Source of the DNA: SZUA-545 sp050297855
GTDB lineage: Bacteria > Campylobacterota > Campylobacteria > Campylobacterales > SZUA-545
Assembly (NCBI GenBank): GCA_050297855.1
Contig: JBNKTC010000009.1
Location: 52,729-116,728, forward strand
Reading direction: 5' to 3'
Length of the DNA: 64,000 nt
Positions within the stretch are counted from its first letter, which is position 1. Each line of letters begins with the position of its first letter. Position numbers and translations under genes: made by a program. This document shows, piece by piece, positions 1-7,347 of this stretch. The notes below the pieces were generated by a model. That model was not told the DNA's origin and did not search any database. It saw only the letters and a list, made by a program, of their open reading frames with translations.

Positions 1-59
1 TGTCATGGCTTCCCCAAGTGGGCTATGACCCGGAAAAGCTTGTCTGGACGCAGCACTAG
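1..59 (+). CDS. 3' end of an unidentified gene (partial)
   Basis: An open frame runs in from the left edge (frame starting at base 3) and ends at a TAG at 57-59, giving a tail ending in YDPEKLVWTQH. It is followed by a hairpin suited to termination, which fits a real gene end. About 18 residues are too few to identify a family. Confidence 0.4.
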   Translation, partial: SWLPQVGYDPEKLVWTQH

Positions 60-83
60 CGTGTCTAATAAAAAAGAGAACAT

Positions 84-102
84 AAAGGGGAGAGCCCCCT
101 TT
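84..102. terminator. Hairpin between the partial gene and purC, probably bidirectional
   Basis: AAAGGGG (84-90) pairs with CCCCTTT (96-102) across a 5-base loop. On the minus strand the stem ends in CCTTTA-type sequence just after the purC stop; on the plus strand TTTATT follows. It lies between two convergent genes. Confidence 0.6.
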
Positions 103-111
103 ATTCAGATG

Positions 112-1215
112 TTAATCGATGAGCTGATACTCATCCCGTAAGATAGCGATCACTTCCGCTTTCGGGTTATCGGAGAGTACGATCTTCTCACCGGTGATCT
201 TCTCTGCGATGTCCGTATAGGTCTTGGAGACCTGCATCAACACCTCGGTCGGCAGCGCATTGTCACGTGCCAGCGCTTCGCGCTCATCCATACGGGATTT
301 ATTGAGCAGGATATCGGGGTCCGGGAAGTGGTTCAGCAGCAGCTGGCGGAACCCCTCTTTGGAATTCTCCACGACTTTGCCCTTTCGGTACTGTTCACCG
401 TCCCAGATACGGGAACTATCCGGCGTGCCCACTTCGTCCATGTAGATCAGCTTGTCGTTGCCCTCCGTGTCTTTCACGTAGCCGAACTCGAACTTGGTAT
501 CGACAAAGATCTGGTCAAGCTTTTCAAGCTCTTTGGAGATCACCTCAAAGCCCTCTGTTAAAAGCTTCTCATACAGGGCAATATCATCACGCGATTTAAA
601 ATTAAACGCTTCGTAGTTGTCTTCGATGTTTTTACGCGTGATATTGACGTCATCCACCTCCGGCACGCCCGGGATGCCTTTGAGTACGCCCTTGGTAGAG
701 GGAGTCTGGAGCAGTTCCGGGAGTCTGGAGTCTTTTGTCAGGCCTTCAGGGATCTTGATACCGCAGAACTCGCGTTCGCCTTTTTCGTATGCACGCCACA
801 TGGAACCGGTGATATACTGGCGGCAGATCGCTTCGATCATCACGGGCTGGGCTTTTTGTACGATCCAGACAAACGGATGGGGGATATCGAGGATATGGCT
901 GTCGGCAAGCCCTTTTTCCTTAAAGAGTCTGAACCAGTGGTTCGAGATGGCGTTCAGCGCCGCCCCTTTGCCGGGAACGCCCTGCATATTCCCCTCGCCG
1001 TGCCAGATACAGTCAAACGCGGAGATACGGTCACTGATCACCATGATCGCCAACGGCGTGTCGGCAGGCACGTCATACCCTTTCTCTTTGATCAGCCGCT
1101 TGCTGTCGGCTTCTGTCAGCCAATAGACCGAGCGCACCTTCCCGCTGTGCACCGGAGAATCCGTACGGATCGGAAGGTCGTTATTTACTGCCAATACTTT
1201 GTCAGCTAAGTTCAT
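112..1215 (-). CDS. purC: Phosphoribosylaminoimidazole-succinocarboxamide synthase, long form
   Basis: SAICAR synthetase ligates aspartate to CAIR with ATP in cytosolic purine biosynthesis. The 367-residue product has the early SGKVRSVYWL segment, the DTKFEFG strand and the family signature DEVGTPDSSRIW. Many bacterial PurC proteins are about 240-300 residues; this belongs to the longer type that I associate mainly with gammaproteobacteria such as Vibrio. The reading frame is open from a GTG at 1224, but the ATG at 1215 is preferred because AAAGGTG sits at ribosome-binding distance from it. It is a single gene next to the accessory island. Confidence 0.93.
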   Translation of the reverse strand: MNLADKVLAVNNDLPIRTDSPVHSGKVRSVYWLTEADSKRLIKEKGYDVPADTPLAIMVISDRISAFDCIWHGEGNMQGVPGKGAALNAISNHWFRLFKEKGLADSHILDIPHPFVWIVQKAQPVMIEAICRQYITGSMWRAYEKGEREFCGIKIPEGLTKDSRLPELLQTPSTKGVLKGIPGVPEVDDVNITRKNIEDNYEAFNFKSRDDIALYEKLLTEGFEVISKELEKLDQIFVDTKFEFGYVKDTEGNDKLIYMDEVGTPDSSRIWDGEQYRKGKVVENSKEGFRQLLLNHFPDPDILLNKSRMDEREALARDNALPTEVLMQVSKTYTDIAEKITGEKIVLSDNPKAEVIAILRDEYQLID

Positions 1216-1269
1216 TGTTATCACCTTTTAATTATCAAGAAATAGATTGTTTGTTTTTACATTTTTGGA

Positions 1270-1275
1270 ATTTTA
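1270..1275 (-). promoter_or_regulatory. Possible purC -10 element
   Basis: The minus strand reads TGTTAAAAT, an extended -10-like box about 55 bases upstream of the purC ATG, in AT-rich sequence. No convincing -35 is present, which is usual for Campylobacterota promoters. Confidence 0.3.
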
Positions 1276-1327
1276 ACAAAAAACATCAAGGTAATGCTGC
1301 AAGAATCAAAGCATGCAAAGTGCGGCA

Positions 1328-1358
1328 GGTGAAAATAAAGTTGCTTGTCACCTTTTTT
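1328..1358 (-). repeat. 31-base element, copy A, downstream of the ParE-type toxin
   Basis: On the minus strand it begins AAAAAAGG and contains ACAAGCAACTTTATT. It matches copy B (2971-3001) at 26 of 31 positions by eye and copy C (3607-3637, opposite strand) at about 22 of 31. It begins 10 bases after the toxin's final stop. On the plus strand GGTGA...TCACC followed by T6 could also act as a weak terminator. Confidence 0.5.
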
Positions 1359-1368
1359 CTCAGGAGTT

Positions 1369-1671
1369 TTAGTCTTTTCGGTAATTTTCCAAAAGTTGCT
1401 TGCCGTGTACAATGGCAACAATCAATATTTCATCTTCACCCACAGCATAGATCATACGATAGCTGTAGACAAAAATCTCACGAATCTCTATGCGCATCAC
1501 CTCCGGGACCACCCGTCCGGACTCGGGAAAAGTGATGAGCATTTCAGCTTTTTCGAAAAACGTGGTGACTACTTACTTCGCATAAACAGGAGAGTCTTTT
1601 TCAATATATCGGGCAATAGCCTCGATATCTTCAAGAGCCTCCGTGGACCAATTTAGCTTTCGCTCAGCCAC
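1369..1671 (-). pseudogene. ParE/RelE-family toxin interrupted by an in-frame TAA
   Basis: Reading from a GTG at 1671 gives MAERKLNWSTEALEDIEAIA and on to SPVYAK, then TAA at 1573-1575, then in the same frame VVTTFFEKAEML, FPESGRVVPE, YSYRMIYAV and VAIVHGKQLL up to a stop at 1369-1371. That is the complete layout of a roughly 100-residue ParE-type toxin (gyrase or ribosome-interfering in this superfamily) with one nonsense codon at position 33. One base change (TAA to AAA or CAA) would restore it. The GTG start lies inside the antitoxin gene, an overlap typical of these pairs. It could be a real inactivation, a suppressed stop or a sequencing error. Confidence 0.8.
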
Positions 1672-1844
1672 TTATGCATCTTCTCTTTGGCCTGATCGTG
1701 GGAGAGGGCCTTCTCCTCTTCAGCCCGTTTGAGCCCTTTTTGGACTTTTTCGATTACGTATAGGTGATACTGAATGTCTTCATAGGTGCAGTCGTCCGGA
1801 AGTGTTTCCAGCATTTGACGTACTTCATCTTTTACGGCAGTCAT
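1653..1844 (-). CDS. Antitoxin of the ParE-type pair
   Basis: This 63-residue acidic helical protein (MTAVKDEVRQMLETLPDDCT, ...EDIQYHLYVIEKVQKGL...) resembles the small partners often encoded just ahead of RelE/ParE toxins. It would bind and neutralise the toxin and autorepress the promoter. Its stop codon lies 18 bases inside the toxin frame, so translation is probably coupled. An AAAAAGGAT ribosome-binding site precedes the ATG. The antitoxin is intact although the toxin is broken. The assignment rests on partner position more than on a named motif. Confidence 0.7.
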   Translation of the reverse strand: MTAVKDEVRQMLETLPDDCTYEDIQYHLYVIEKVQKGLKRAEEEKALSHDQAKEKMHKWLSES

Positions 1845-1959
1845 TCCGATCCTTTTTAGGGTAATACTTTATGAACATTGTAGCAAATTGGGTAAAAAAT
1901 TGAAATTTTGGATTACGAGGAGAGATAGGTATTATGTCTCCGGTTTTTTCCCAAATTTT

Positions 1960-2199
1960 TTAATCTTCATCACTTTTTCGCCCCAAGATTCCAAACACCA
2001 AGTAAAGAAAATAGATATTTGCGATCAAAAGAATTGCACCTACAACCACCGCAGTGGTACCATCAAAATTCATATTCATCTTGCGTGTATTTTCATGGAT
2101 TGACTGTAATACAATACCCTGATACGCAAGGTCAACAAGCATGGCTGAAACAAGCAAGAAAAATAATATCATTCCCAGCTTCTTCAATTTCTCATTCAC
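1960..2199 (-). CDS. Small membrane protein with two predicted helices
   Basis: This 79-residue protein has hydrophobic segments near residues 8-29 and 48-70 and a charged C-terminus (GRKSDED). I recognise no family. It begins 17 bases after the stop of the methyltransferase-like gene, on the same strand, with GGGTG close to its ATG, so the two are probably cotranscribed and it may act with that protein in the membrane. Confidence 0.6.
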   Translation of the reverse strand: MNEKLKKLGMILFFLLVSAMLVDLAYQGIVLQSIHENTRKMNMNFDGTTAVVVGAILLIANIYFLYLVFGILGRKSDED

Positions 2200-2216
2200 C
2201 CTGTGCCCTTTATAAC

Positions 2217-2936
2217 TCAGTAGATCCCCGGGAAGAGACGGAAGCGTACACGCGCGGCATACTCGCTGTAACCCGGTAGCTCGTCTTGAAGTGTCCTGTC
2301 CTCCAGTGTGGTGCGGATCACCGCGATGACCAGCGCCAGCGCGGCTGGGATCAGGGTCCAGAGCGTGTTAAGCGCCATGATGATACCCGCAACGGCCAGC
2401 AGGTTCCCCGCATAGCCGGGATGACGTACGATGCGGTACGGGCCGCTGTCGCAGACCGAATGCCCCCGGTCTGTCTGGATACGCACCGTGGTGGAGAAAA
2501 AGCGGTTCTCGACCAGCGCCCACGTGGCAAAGGCGTACCCGACCGCAATAAGAACAAGCCCCAGAATATTAACCCATCCCGCAAACAGCGGCGTCCACCC
2601 ATAACGGTGATCCAGCCCCGCAACGATCAGAAGGGGGAACGTAAGGCTGACCGCCATCAAGGGCGCAAGCACCTTGTCCCACGACTTCGCACCCTTAGCC
2701 TTTTCCGTACTAATCCGCTCAACCATAATCCCCGGATGCCGCCTCTCGGCCAAAACACGCCCCCCGACCCCGGCACAAAACAGCAGCACCCCATAAACCC
2801 AAGCCTGCCACCAGCCAAAATCCCCCGCACAGAGGAAAAGAACCAGCGGGATAATGAGATAGAGGAGGACCTCACCCAGCCACAAACGAGGGCTTGGGGA
2901 TTGGTTGGTGTTTGGATCGGTGGCTTGGGATGTCAT
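2217..2936 (-). CDS. Isoprenylcysteine carboxyl methyltransferase-like (ICMT/PEMT fold) membrane protein
   Basis: This 239-residue protein has about five or six membrane helices. Its C-terminal part has the hallmark SAM-binding segment of ICMT/phospholipid methyltransferase-like proteins: GPYRIVRHPGYAG at about residues 167-179, then a helix and the E-D-R-T-L-Q-x-E-L-P-G-Y-x-E-Y-A-x-R-V-R motif. Bacterial members modify mostly unknown lipids or small molecules, so the substrate cannot be inferred. GGAGGT sits 8 bases upstream of the ATG. A small membrane protein follows in the same operon. Confidence 0.82.
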   Translation of the reverse strand: MTSQATDPNTNQSPSPRLWLGEVLLYLIIPLVLFLCAGDFGWWQAWVYGVLLFCAGVGGRVLAERRHPGIMVERISTEKAKGAKSWDKVLAPLMAVSLTFPLLIVAGLDHRYGWTPLFAGWVNILGLVLIAVGYAFATWALVENRFFSTTVRIQTDRGHSVCDSGPYRIVRHPGYAGNLLAVAGIIMALNTLWTLIPAALALVIAVIRTTLEDRTLQDELPGYSEYAARVRFRLFPGIY

Positions 2937-2970
2937 TTTTTATTACCTCCGTAACTTACTGGGAGCAGTG

Positions 2971-3001
2971 GATGAGAATAAAGTAGCTTGTACCCTTTTT
3001 T
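2971..3001 (-). repeat. 31-base element, copy B, abutting the RelE toxin stop
   Basis: On the minus strand it begins AAAAAAGGGTACAAGCTAC and continues TTTATTCTCATC. It starts one base after the toxin stop codon (3003-3005). It matches copy A at 26 of 31 positions by eye. Confidence 0.5.
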
Positions 3002-3002
3002 A

Positions 3003-3248
3003 CTACTTATACGAATCTCTCCTATGCATTACCCGGTAGACTTTTAACGTATCCCCCTCAATGTCAAAAAGGATTCGGTAGTTTCCTACCCGGTAACGGT
3101 ATCTGGGAATATGGTTCGTAAGGCGTTTAATGTTGGAGATATTCGGAAAGTCCTGGAGGGCTTCGATTTTTTCAAACAGCCTGGATGCTTCTTTTTTGTC
3201 AAGTTTCGAGAGGTCTTTGAACGCTTTGTCATCAATGACGACAGTCAT
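3003..3248 (-). CDS. RelE-family toxin
   Basis: This 81-residue protein starts MTVVIDDKAFKDLSKLDKKE and carries the characteristic RYRVGNYRILFDIEGDTLKV strand pair and the C-terminal V-M-H-R-R-D-S-Y-K tail of RelE mRNA interferases. Those proteins cleave mRNA at the ribosome A site. Its ATG overlaps the TGA of the upstream antitoxin by four bases (ATGA), so translation is coupled. The basic C-terminal residues used in catalysis by the family appear present, so the toxin is probably functional. Confidence 0.88.
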   Translation of the reverse strand: MTVVIDDKAFKDLSKLDKKEASRLFEKIEALQDFPNISNIKRLTNHIPRYRYRVGNYRILFDIEGDTLKVYRVMHRRDSYK

Positions 3249-3457
3249 TCAAGACCCAGTTTTTCTTTTGCCTGTGCGAGAGTATGGGAAGGATTGTTTT
3301 CTTTCTTCACTTCTTCAATCAAATGATAATCCGGGTCGTTCGGGTCAAGCAGCTCGATATCTTTTTCGATACTGATCCCCTCTTTCAGACCGGCAACGAA
3401 CTCTTTGAGTTTGGTCATAACAGTTTCGTTTTCCACATTCAAAACAACCGTATGCAT
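3245..3457 (-). CDS. Antitoxin of the RelE-type pair
   Basis: This 70-residue protein (MHTVVLNVENETVMTKLKEF...) is acidic in its second half and ends AQAKEKLGLE. An N-terminal beta/helix region is the likely DNA-binding and dimerisation part and the C-terminus the likely toxin wrap. The position directly ahead of relE with ATGA overlap supports the call. AAAGGGG precedes the ATG and a TATAAT box lies about 30 bases upstream. Confidence 0.8.
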   Translation of the reverse strand: MHTVVLNVENETVMTKLKEFVAGLKEGISIEKDIELLDPNDPDYHLIEEVKKENNPSHTLAQAKEKLGLE

Positions 3458-3487
3458 CTGAAAGCCCCTTTCTTTTGTTTTTTGAAT

Positions 3488-3493
3488 ATTATA
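3488..3493 (-). promoter_or_regulatory. -10 element of the RelE-type TA operon
   Basis: The minus strand reads TGATATAAT, with a weak TTTTCC at 17 bases upstream as -35. It sits at the right distance from the antitoxin ATG at 3457. Confidence 0.5.
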
Positions 3494-3606
3494 TCACATC
3501 ATTTAGAGAAGGAAAATCATCCCTTACTTATACTTATTTCATGACCCTATTTCACTTTTGTAAACTGTAGCGCCATGTTCTCTTTAATCTATTATATAAG
3601 TCTATG

Positions 3607-3637
3607 AAAAAAGTAGACTGACTTCTTTATTTACATC
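3607..3637 (+). repeat. 31-base element, copy C (inverted), at the end of the 3636-3884 gene
   Basis: On the plus strand it begins AAAAAAGTAGACTGACTTC and continues TTTATTTACATC. It matches copies A and B at about 22 of 31 positions, including the ends, and abuts the stop codon of the leftward gene. It is more diverged than A and B and partly low-complexity, so it may be coincidental. Confidence 0.3.
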
Positions 3638-3884
3638 ATGAATCAGAAATCCCATGTAACTCAAGACGGTCTATATACCGGATCAAAGCCCCCATTTTCT
3701 CCTCGATCAAAACCAAGTGATCATGAAACGTCGGAACATACCGAACCTCACGATCATTCTCTGAAATATATGCCATCGCATAATCAAGTGACTGGAGCAA
3801 GCTTTGGATATTGCAAGCCTGAATCTGGAGCGATGAAATACTGTAATCGGACGGTTTTTGGTCTTTTTTTTCGTTTTCACCCAT
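3636..3884 (-). CDS. Small helical protein of unknown function
   Basis: This 82-residue soluble, mostly helical protein begins MGENEKKDQKPSD and includes LQIQACNIQSLLQSLDYAMA. I recognise no family. AAGGATG precedes the ATG. It is divergent from the HTH gene at 4028, the arrangement of a regulator next to its target in phage or integrative-element remnants. Base composition is AT-rich like the rest of the island. Confidence 0.5.
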   Translation of the reverse strand: MGENEKKDQKPSDYSISSLQIQACNIQSLLQSLDYAMAYISENDREVRYVPTFHDHLVLIEEKMGALIRYIDRLELHGISDS

Positions 3885-4027
3885 ATTGCATCCTTAAAGA
3901 AAATAAAACTGAAAATGTTTATTTTCATTATTTTAAACATTATTGATGTGTTATAACATTTCAAACTTAAATCTAAGATGTATCGATGGTTAAAATCTCA
4001 CATTATTTATGTGAGAAAGAGGCTGTG

Positions 4028-4246
4028 ATGACTTACAAAGAATTTGAGGATGCGCTAAAATTAGCTGGGATCGATAAAAAAGCATTTTCCAGAATGACAG
4101 GTCTTAACTACACTTCAATCACCAATTGGAGTCAAGAGGGAAAAACGATTCCATTCTGGGTAAAGTCATACCTAGAATACTTCACGAAATCCAAGCTTTA
4201 TGACGAGATGGCTTCAAAAATGGCAGAGGTTCAGAAACGGTCGTAA
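4028..4246 (+). CDS. Small helix-turn-helix DNA-binding protein
   Basis: The 72-residue product MTYKEFEDALKLAGIDKKAF is followed by SRMTGLNYTSITNWSQEGKT, a helix-turn-helix of the Cro/XRE type in which the recognition helix is about residues 24-36. The frame is open from 3986, but the ATG at 4028 is chosen because AGAGG lies just upstream and the HTH then starts normally. It may control the divergent 3636-3884 gene or the neighbouring cassette. It is followed by a terminator hairpin. Confidence 0.7.
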   Translation: MTYKEFEDALKLAGIDKKAFSRMTGLNYTSITNWSQEGKTIPFWVKSYLEYFTKSKLYDEMASKMAEVQKRS

Positions 4247-4256
4247 TAAAGAGGGT

Positions 4257-4278
4257 AAAAGGGACTCGTCCCGTTTTT
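4257..4278. terminator. Bidirectional terminator between the HTH gene and the GIY-YIG-like gene
   Basis: AAAAGGGA-CTCG-TCCCGTTTTT: a GGGA/TCCC stem (4261-4264 with 4269-4272) extended by AAAA/TTTT around one bulged G, with a T tail on the plus strand and TTTT on the minus strand. It serves two convergent genes. Confidence 0.6.
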
Positions 4279-4286
4279 CTGAAGTG

Positions 4287-5570
4287 TTATGCACCAGGAT
4301 TAATATTTGACATATATTCAAAACCATCAGCACTTAGGACAAAACTAAAATTTTCCATACCAAAAAAATCATATATGTCCGGTTTACTATATTCTTGGAG
4401 TAATCCTTCCCTAAACATCGATTCAAATTGTACAACAAGAGCTGAATATGAAAGATCATCAAAAAGATTTTGAGTAGTAAATTCCAAGCTATTTTCACCA
4501 GTTTGAATAAGTTTTAAAGACAAAATCCATAAAAGTAATTCTTCAAATTTTGCATCTTTTCTATCATCTGATAAAAAATCGATTGATTGCATCAAAATTA
4601 TGTCAAAAACATCTGCAGGCATGTTATGCGGCAAAAATCTTTCTAATCCGAGTTCAACTTTAAAAATATGTTTATGAAAGGTATTTGTAACTTCTTCTTC
4701 ATTTCTGAAAACAGATACATCTTCTGCTTTCAAAAAGTGCCAATCTTTTCGAATACCATCTACGTAACTAGGATATGCGTCACATATATCATTAAAAAGG
4801 GAAATTAAGCGCTGGTAATGCTCTTCTGATGTCCAATGCTGACCAATAAGCTTTTGATTGGGAAACCTAAATGATATATCCTGATAATTATCAGATGAGA
4901 GAATTGAGTTACAATAATTTGCAAATGAATAATTACCTTTTTCATCTTTTGACTCCAATTTCCCATATGTCATTAATCCAATGTTTTCATGCTGATTTTT
5001 AACACGTAATTTGTATTCAAGTCCATCTCTTGTTTCTCTTCGATTTATTCCAACGATATTTTGCTTTAATGCGTCTTTATAAATTTGTGAAAAATTTTTT
5101 AGATTTTTTGAATTCGAACTTTTTATTTCAATAAGAGGAAGTGTTTTTCTTATCTTTTTAGTAATGTATTGTTGTCTATTTTTATTTATCCTACTACTTT
5201 TGAACACATCCACTGGTATAGTCTCTGGTCCTTCAAAGAAAAAGCCTTTCGAATTTAACTGACTAGTAATATATTCATTTATATCATCGAAGCAACCCAT
5301 TGGATACCATTCAGTTTTTCCATTAGTCTCTTGTTTGAGAGGTATAGTAAAATTGTAATGTGAAAATGTACTCTTGATTTTATCTTCTAGTTTTTTAGCA
5401 TCTTTTCGACTATCCATCCTAATCGCTTGAGATTTGCTTCCGAAAGGTCCAAAGTTCTTTAAATCTTTTTGAACTCTTCCATTTTTTACAGCAAACCTTG
5501 ATGATATACCCACTTTAAAGCATAATTCATCTTTTCGCACCAAAAGATATAGAAAATGTTTACCTAACAT
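4287..5570 (-). CDS. GIY-YIG superfamily (T5orf172/MUG113-like) putative nuclease
   Basis: The 427-residue product starts MLGKHFLYLLVRKDELCFKV and continues GISSRF; the Y-L-L-V...K-V-G-I-S arrangement followed by a helix (LEDKIKSTF, residues 61-69) and G-K-T-E-W-Y (84-89, E87 as candidate metal ligand) is the pattern of T5orf172/MUG113 relatives of GIY-YIG endonucleases. The remaining roughly 300 residues match nothing I know and could recognise a target or partner. An upstream ATG at 5591 is open, but AAAAGGTG precedes the ATG at 5570. It is last in a three-gene AT-rich cassette, 76 bases after the membrane protein gene. Confidence 0.68.
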   Translation of the reverse strand: MLGKHFLYLLVRKDELCFKVGISSRFAVKNGRVQKDLKNFGPFGSKSQAIRMDSRKDAKKLEDKIKSTFSHYNFTIPLKQETNGKTEWYPMGCFDDINEYITSQLNSKGFFFEGPETIPVDVFKSSRINKNRQQYITKKIRKTLPLIEIKSSNSKNLKNFSQIYKDALKQNIVGINRRETRDGLEYKLRVKNQHENIGLMTYGKLESKDEKGNYSFANYCNSILSSDNYQDISFRFPNQKLIGQHWTSEEHYQRLISLFNDICDAYPSYVDGIRKDWHFLKAEDVSVFRNEEEVTNTFHKHIFKVELGLERFLPHNMPADVFDIILMQSIDFLSDDRKDAKFEELLLWILSLKLIQTGENSLEFTTQNLFDDLSYSALVVQFESMFREGLLQEYSKPDIYDFFGMENFSFVLSADGFEYMSNINPGA

Positions 5571-5646
5571 TGTTTCACCTTTTAAAAGCATAAGAAAAAA
5601 GACCTCTTTATTCCATGTATTTCAATGCTGAATCTTTAAAATATCA

Positions 5647-7335
5647 CTATTCTTCAACACCCTCGTCTTTCGGTTGTATTGGGATAGGAGTACTACGAAT
5701 AATTCGAGATGATGAACTTGGACTAATACCATGCAAGGCATACTCTTTTAGATTTGAAAAATCTGAATAATCCAACTTTCCATCATATCCCCACATACCT
5801 GATTCATATTCGATATGAGGTCGCTTTTCTCCATCTTTTTCTAACTCTTCTATCCAAAAACATGGATTAAGGTTTGCTTTTGGTCTGATTGCACATTTTA
5901 CTCCTCGTAATCTCGAATAGGCTTGTTCAGCATACGCCTTCATATAGAAGTTCCCTTCTGAATCGATATCTTGTATAAGCCAAGTTAATATGTGCCCCAT
6001 AAACTCTTCCGAATGGCTTTCTACCGGGATTAAACAACGGGACCAAAAACAACCTATATTTAAATGTTTTGCCACTCTACCAAGTTGAACAATAGATTCA
6101 AAAACAGCGACAATCGTCTGCATAGATTTCAACTTGGCTGCATTACAACCAAGGAACGAAAGGCTTTCCATACACCGATAAGCAAAATGTGAATTCCCGC
6201 TATAAAAGGCCGATACACCTAATTTTTTTATGTCATGTGCATAGACAGAAATATTATATTTATCCAATTCCGCTATACCATCTGATGAATTCTCTACTTC
6301 TAATCGATAGATTCCTAGCTCTATTACATGCTGAAGGGTATTAAGTATTTTTATAGGCTCAATAACGCTCTTCGATTCTAGCATTATTGTACCAATCCAT
6401 ACTGCATCCGATGCAACAGATCTTGTCATATCAGAACATGGATGTGCCAAGGCTTCCTTTTTTGTCAAGAATGTACAAAGCTCACTCGAAAGAGACTGAA
6501 AAAACATGCCACTTTTATCTAAATCAGCTATATGAGTAATGATTGCGTGCAAACGTTTTTGTGCAATTTTTTTCATTCCACTATAAATCTCATATGTCTC
6601 TTCATTTGCTGATTTATATGAATAGGTCGCAAGAACTAATTTCAGAATTGCATTTAGTGACTGTCGAAATACTGGATAATCATTATTCTCAATCGATAAT
6701 TTTGTTATAACTGCAATGGAATCCCATAGATCATTAGGCTCAACCCCCCATACACTTGGTTCAAAATCATATGCATGGGTAGGTATTTGAAATTTATCTC
6801 TATTTTTTAAATACTCTTGATGATCATCAACCTCTTTTTTTAATTCTCTTGAGATCATTCCTAAATATCTACCTATAGCTTTGTCACTCAAACGTTTTTC
6901 AATAAACTGACTAGGACTTAAATATTTAGAAGTGAGTTCCGCATTATCTACTGATGATAAGACTAAAACTGGGAGTATCCACAATGCTATTTTTCCAAAG
7001 TATTCTGGAGCGACCAAAAAGGAAACCAGTGGCAAGAATGGCAGAATCAATAAAAGAATTATGTTGAACCATTGCCTTTGAGTAACTTCATTATAAATTG
7101 CTTTATATTTTGAAAGTTGGTACCCAAAAAAAGTAAAGTTAATTGAGAAAACAGCTATCGTAAAATTTATACCCAATAACCAAGGAGTGATTTTTTCTAG
7201 GTTCTGATTTAATGAACCAATTACTATCAACAGTTCAAGAATCAGTAAAACAATTAATCTCAAAGACAAACTCCAATCGTCTACAATATTTTGTTTTCTA
7301 GATACAGCATAACGAGACAGCATATTCTTTTCCAT
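5647..7335 (-). CDS. Four-helix membrane protein with large cytoplasmic region, unknown function
   Basis: This 562-residue protein has hydrophobic helices at about residues 25-43, 52-73, 90-109 and 115-130, then about 430 soluble, mostly helical residues with no motif I recognise. The topology suits a membrane-anchored effector or sensor with a cytoplasmic domain. It starts 12 bases after the DUF4365 gene stop. The ATG at 7335 or the one at 7323 could be the start; both have only modest ribosome-binding sites. Base composition is strongly AT-rich. Confidence 0.7.
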   Translation of the reverse strand: MEKNMLSRYAVSRKQNIVDDWSLSLRLIVLLILELLIVIGSLNQNLEKITPWLLGINFTIAVFSINFTFFGYQLSKYKAIYNEVTQRQWFNIILLLILPFLPLVSFLVAPEYFGKIALWILPVLVLSSVDNAELTSKYLSPSQFIEKRLSDKAIGRYLGMISRELKKEVDDHQEYLKNRDKFQIPTHAYDFEPSVWGVEPNDLWDSIAVITKLSIENNDYPVFRQSLNAILKLVLATYSYKSANEETYEIYSGMKKIAQKRLHAIITHIADLDKSGMFFQSLSSELCTFLTKKEALAHPCSDMTRSVASDAVWIGTIMLESKSVIEPIKILNTLQHVIELGIYRLEVENSSDGIAELDKYNISVYAHDIKKLGVSAFYSGNSHFAYRCMESLSFLGCNAAKLKSMQTIVAVFESIVQLGRVAKHLNIGCFWSRCLIPVESHSEEFMGHILTWLIQDIDSEGNFYMKAYAEQAYSRLRGVKCAIRPKANLNPCFWIEELEKDGEKRPHIEYESGMWGYDGKLDYSDFSNLKEYALHGISPSSSSRIIRSTPIPIQPKDEGVEE

Positions 7336-7347
7336 TTCTCTAAATAA

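Noticed and set aside
1345..1656. A 103-codon plus-strand open frame
   Set aside because: It is the complement of the interrupted ParE-type toxin, whose minus-strand translation has clear family sequence on both sides of the stop.
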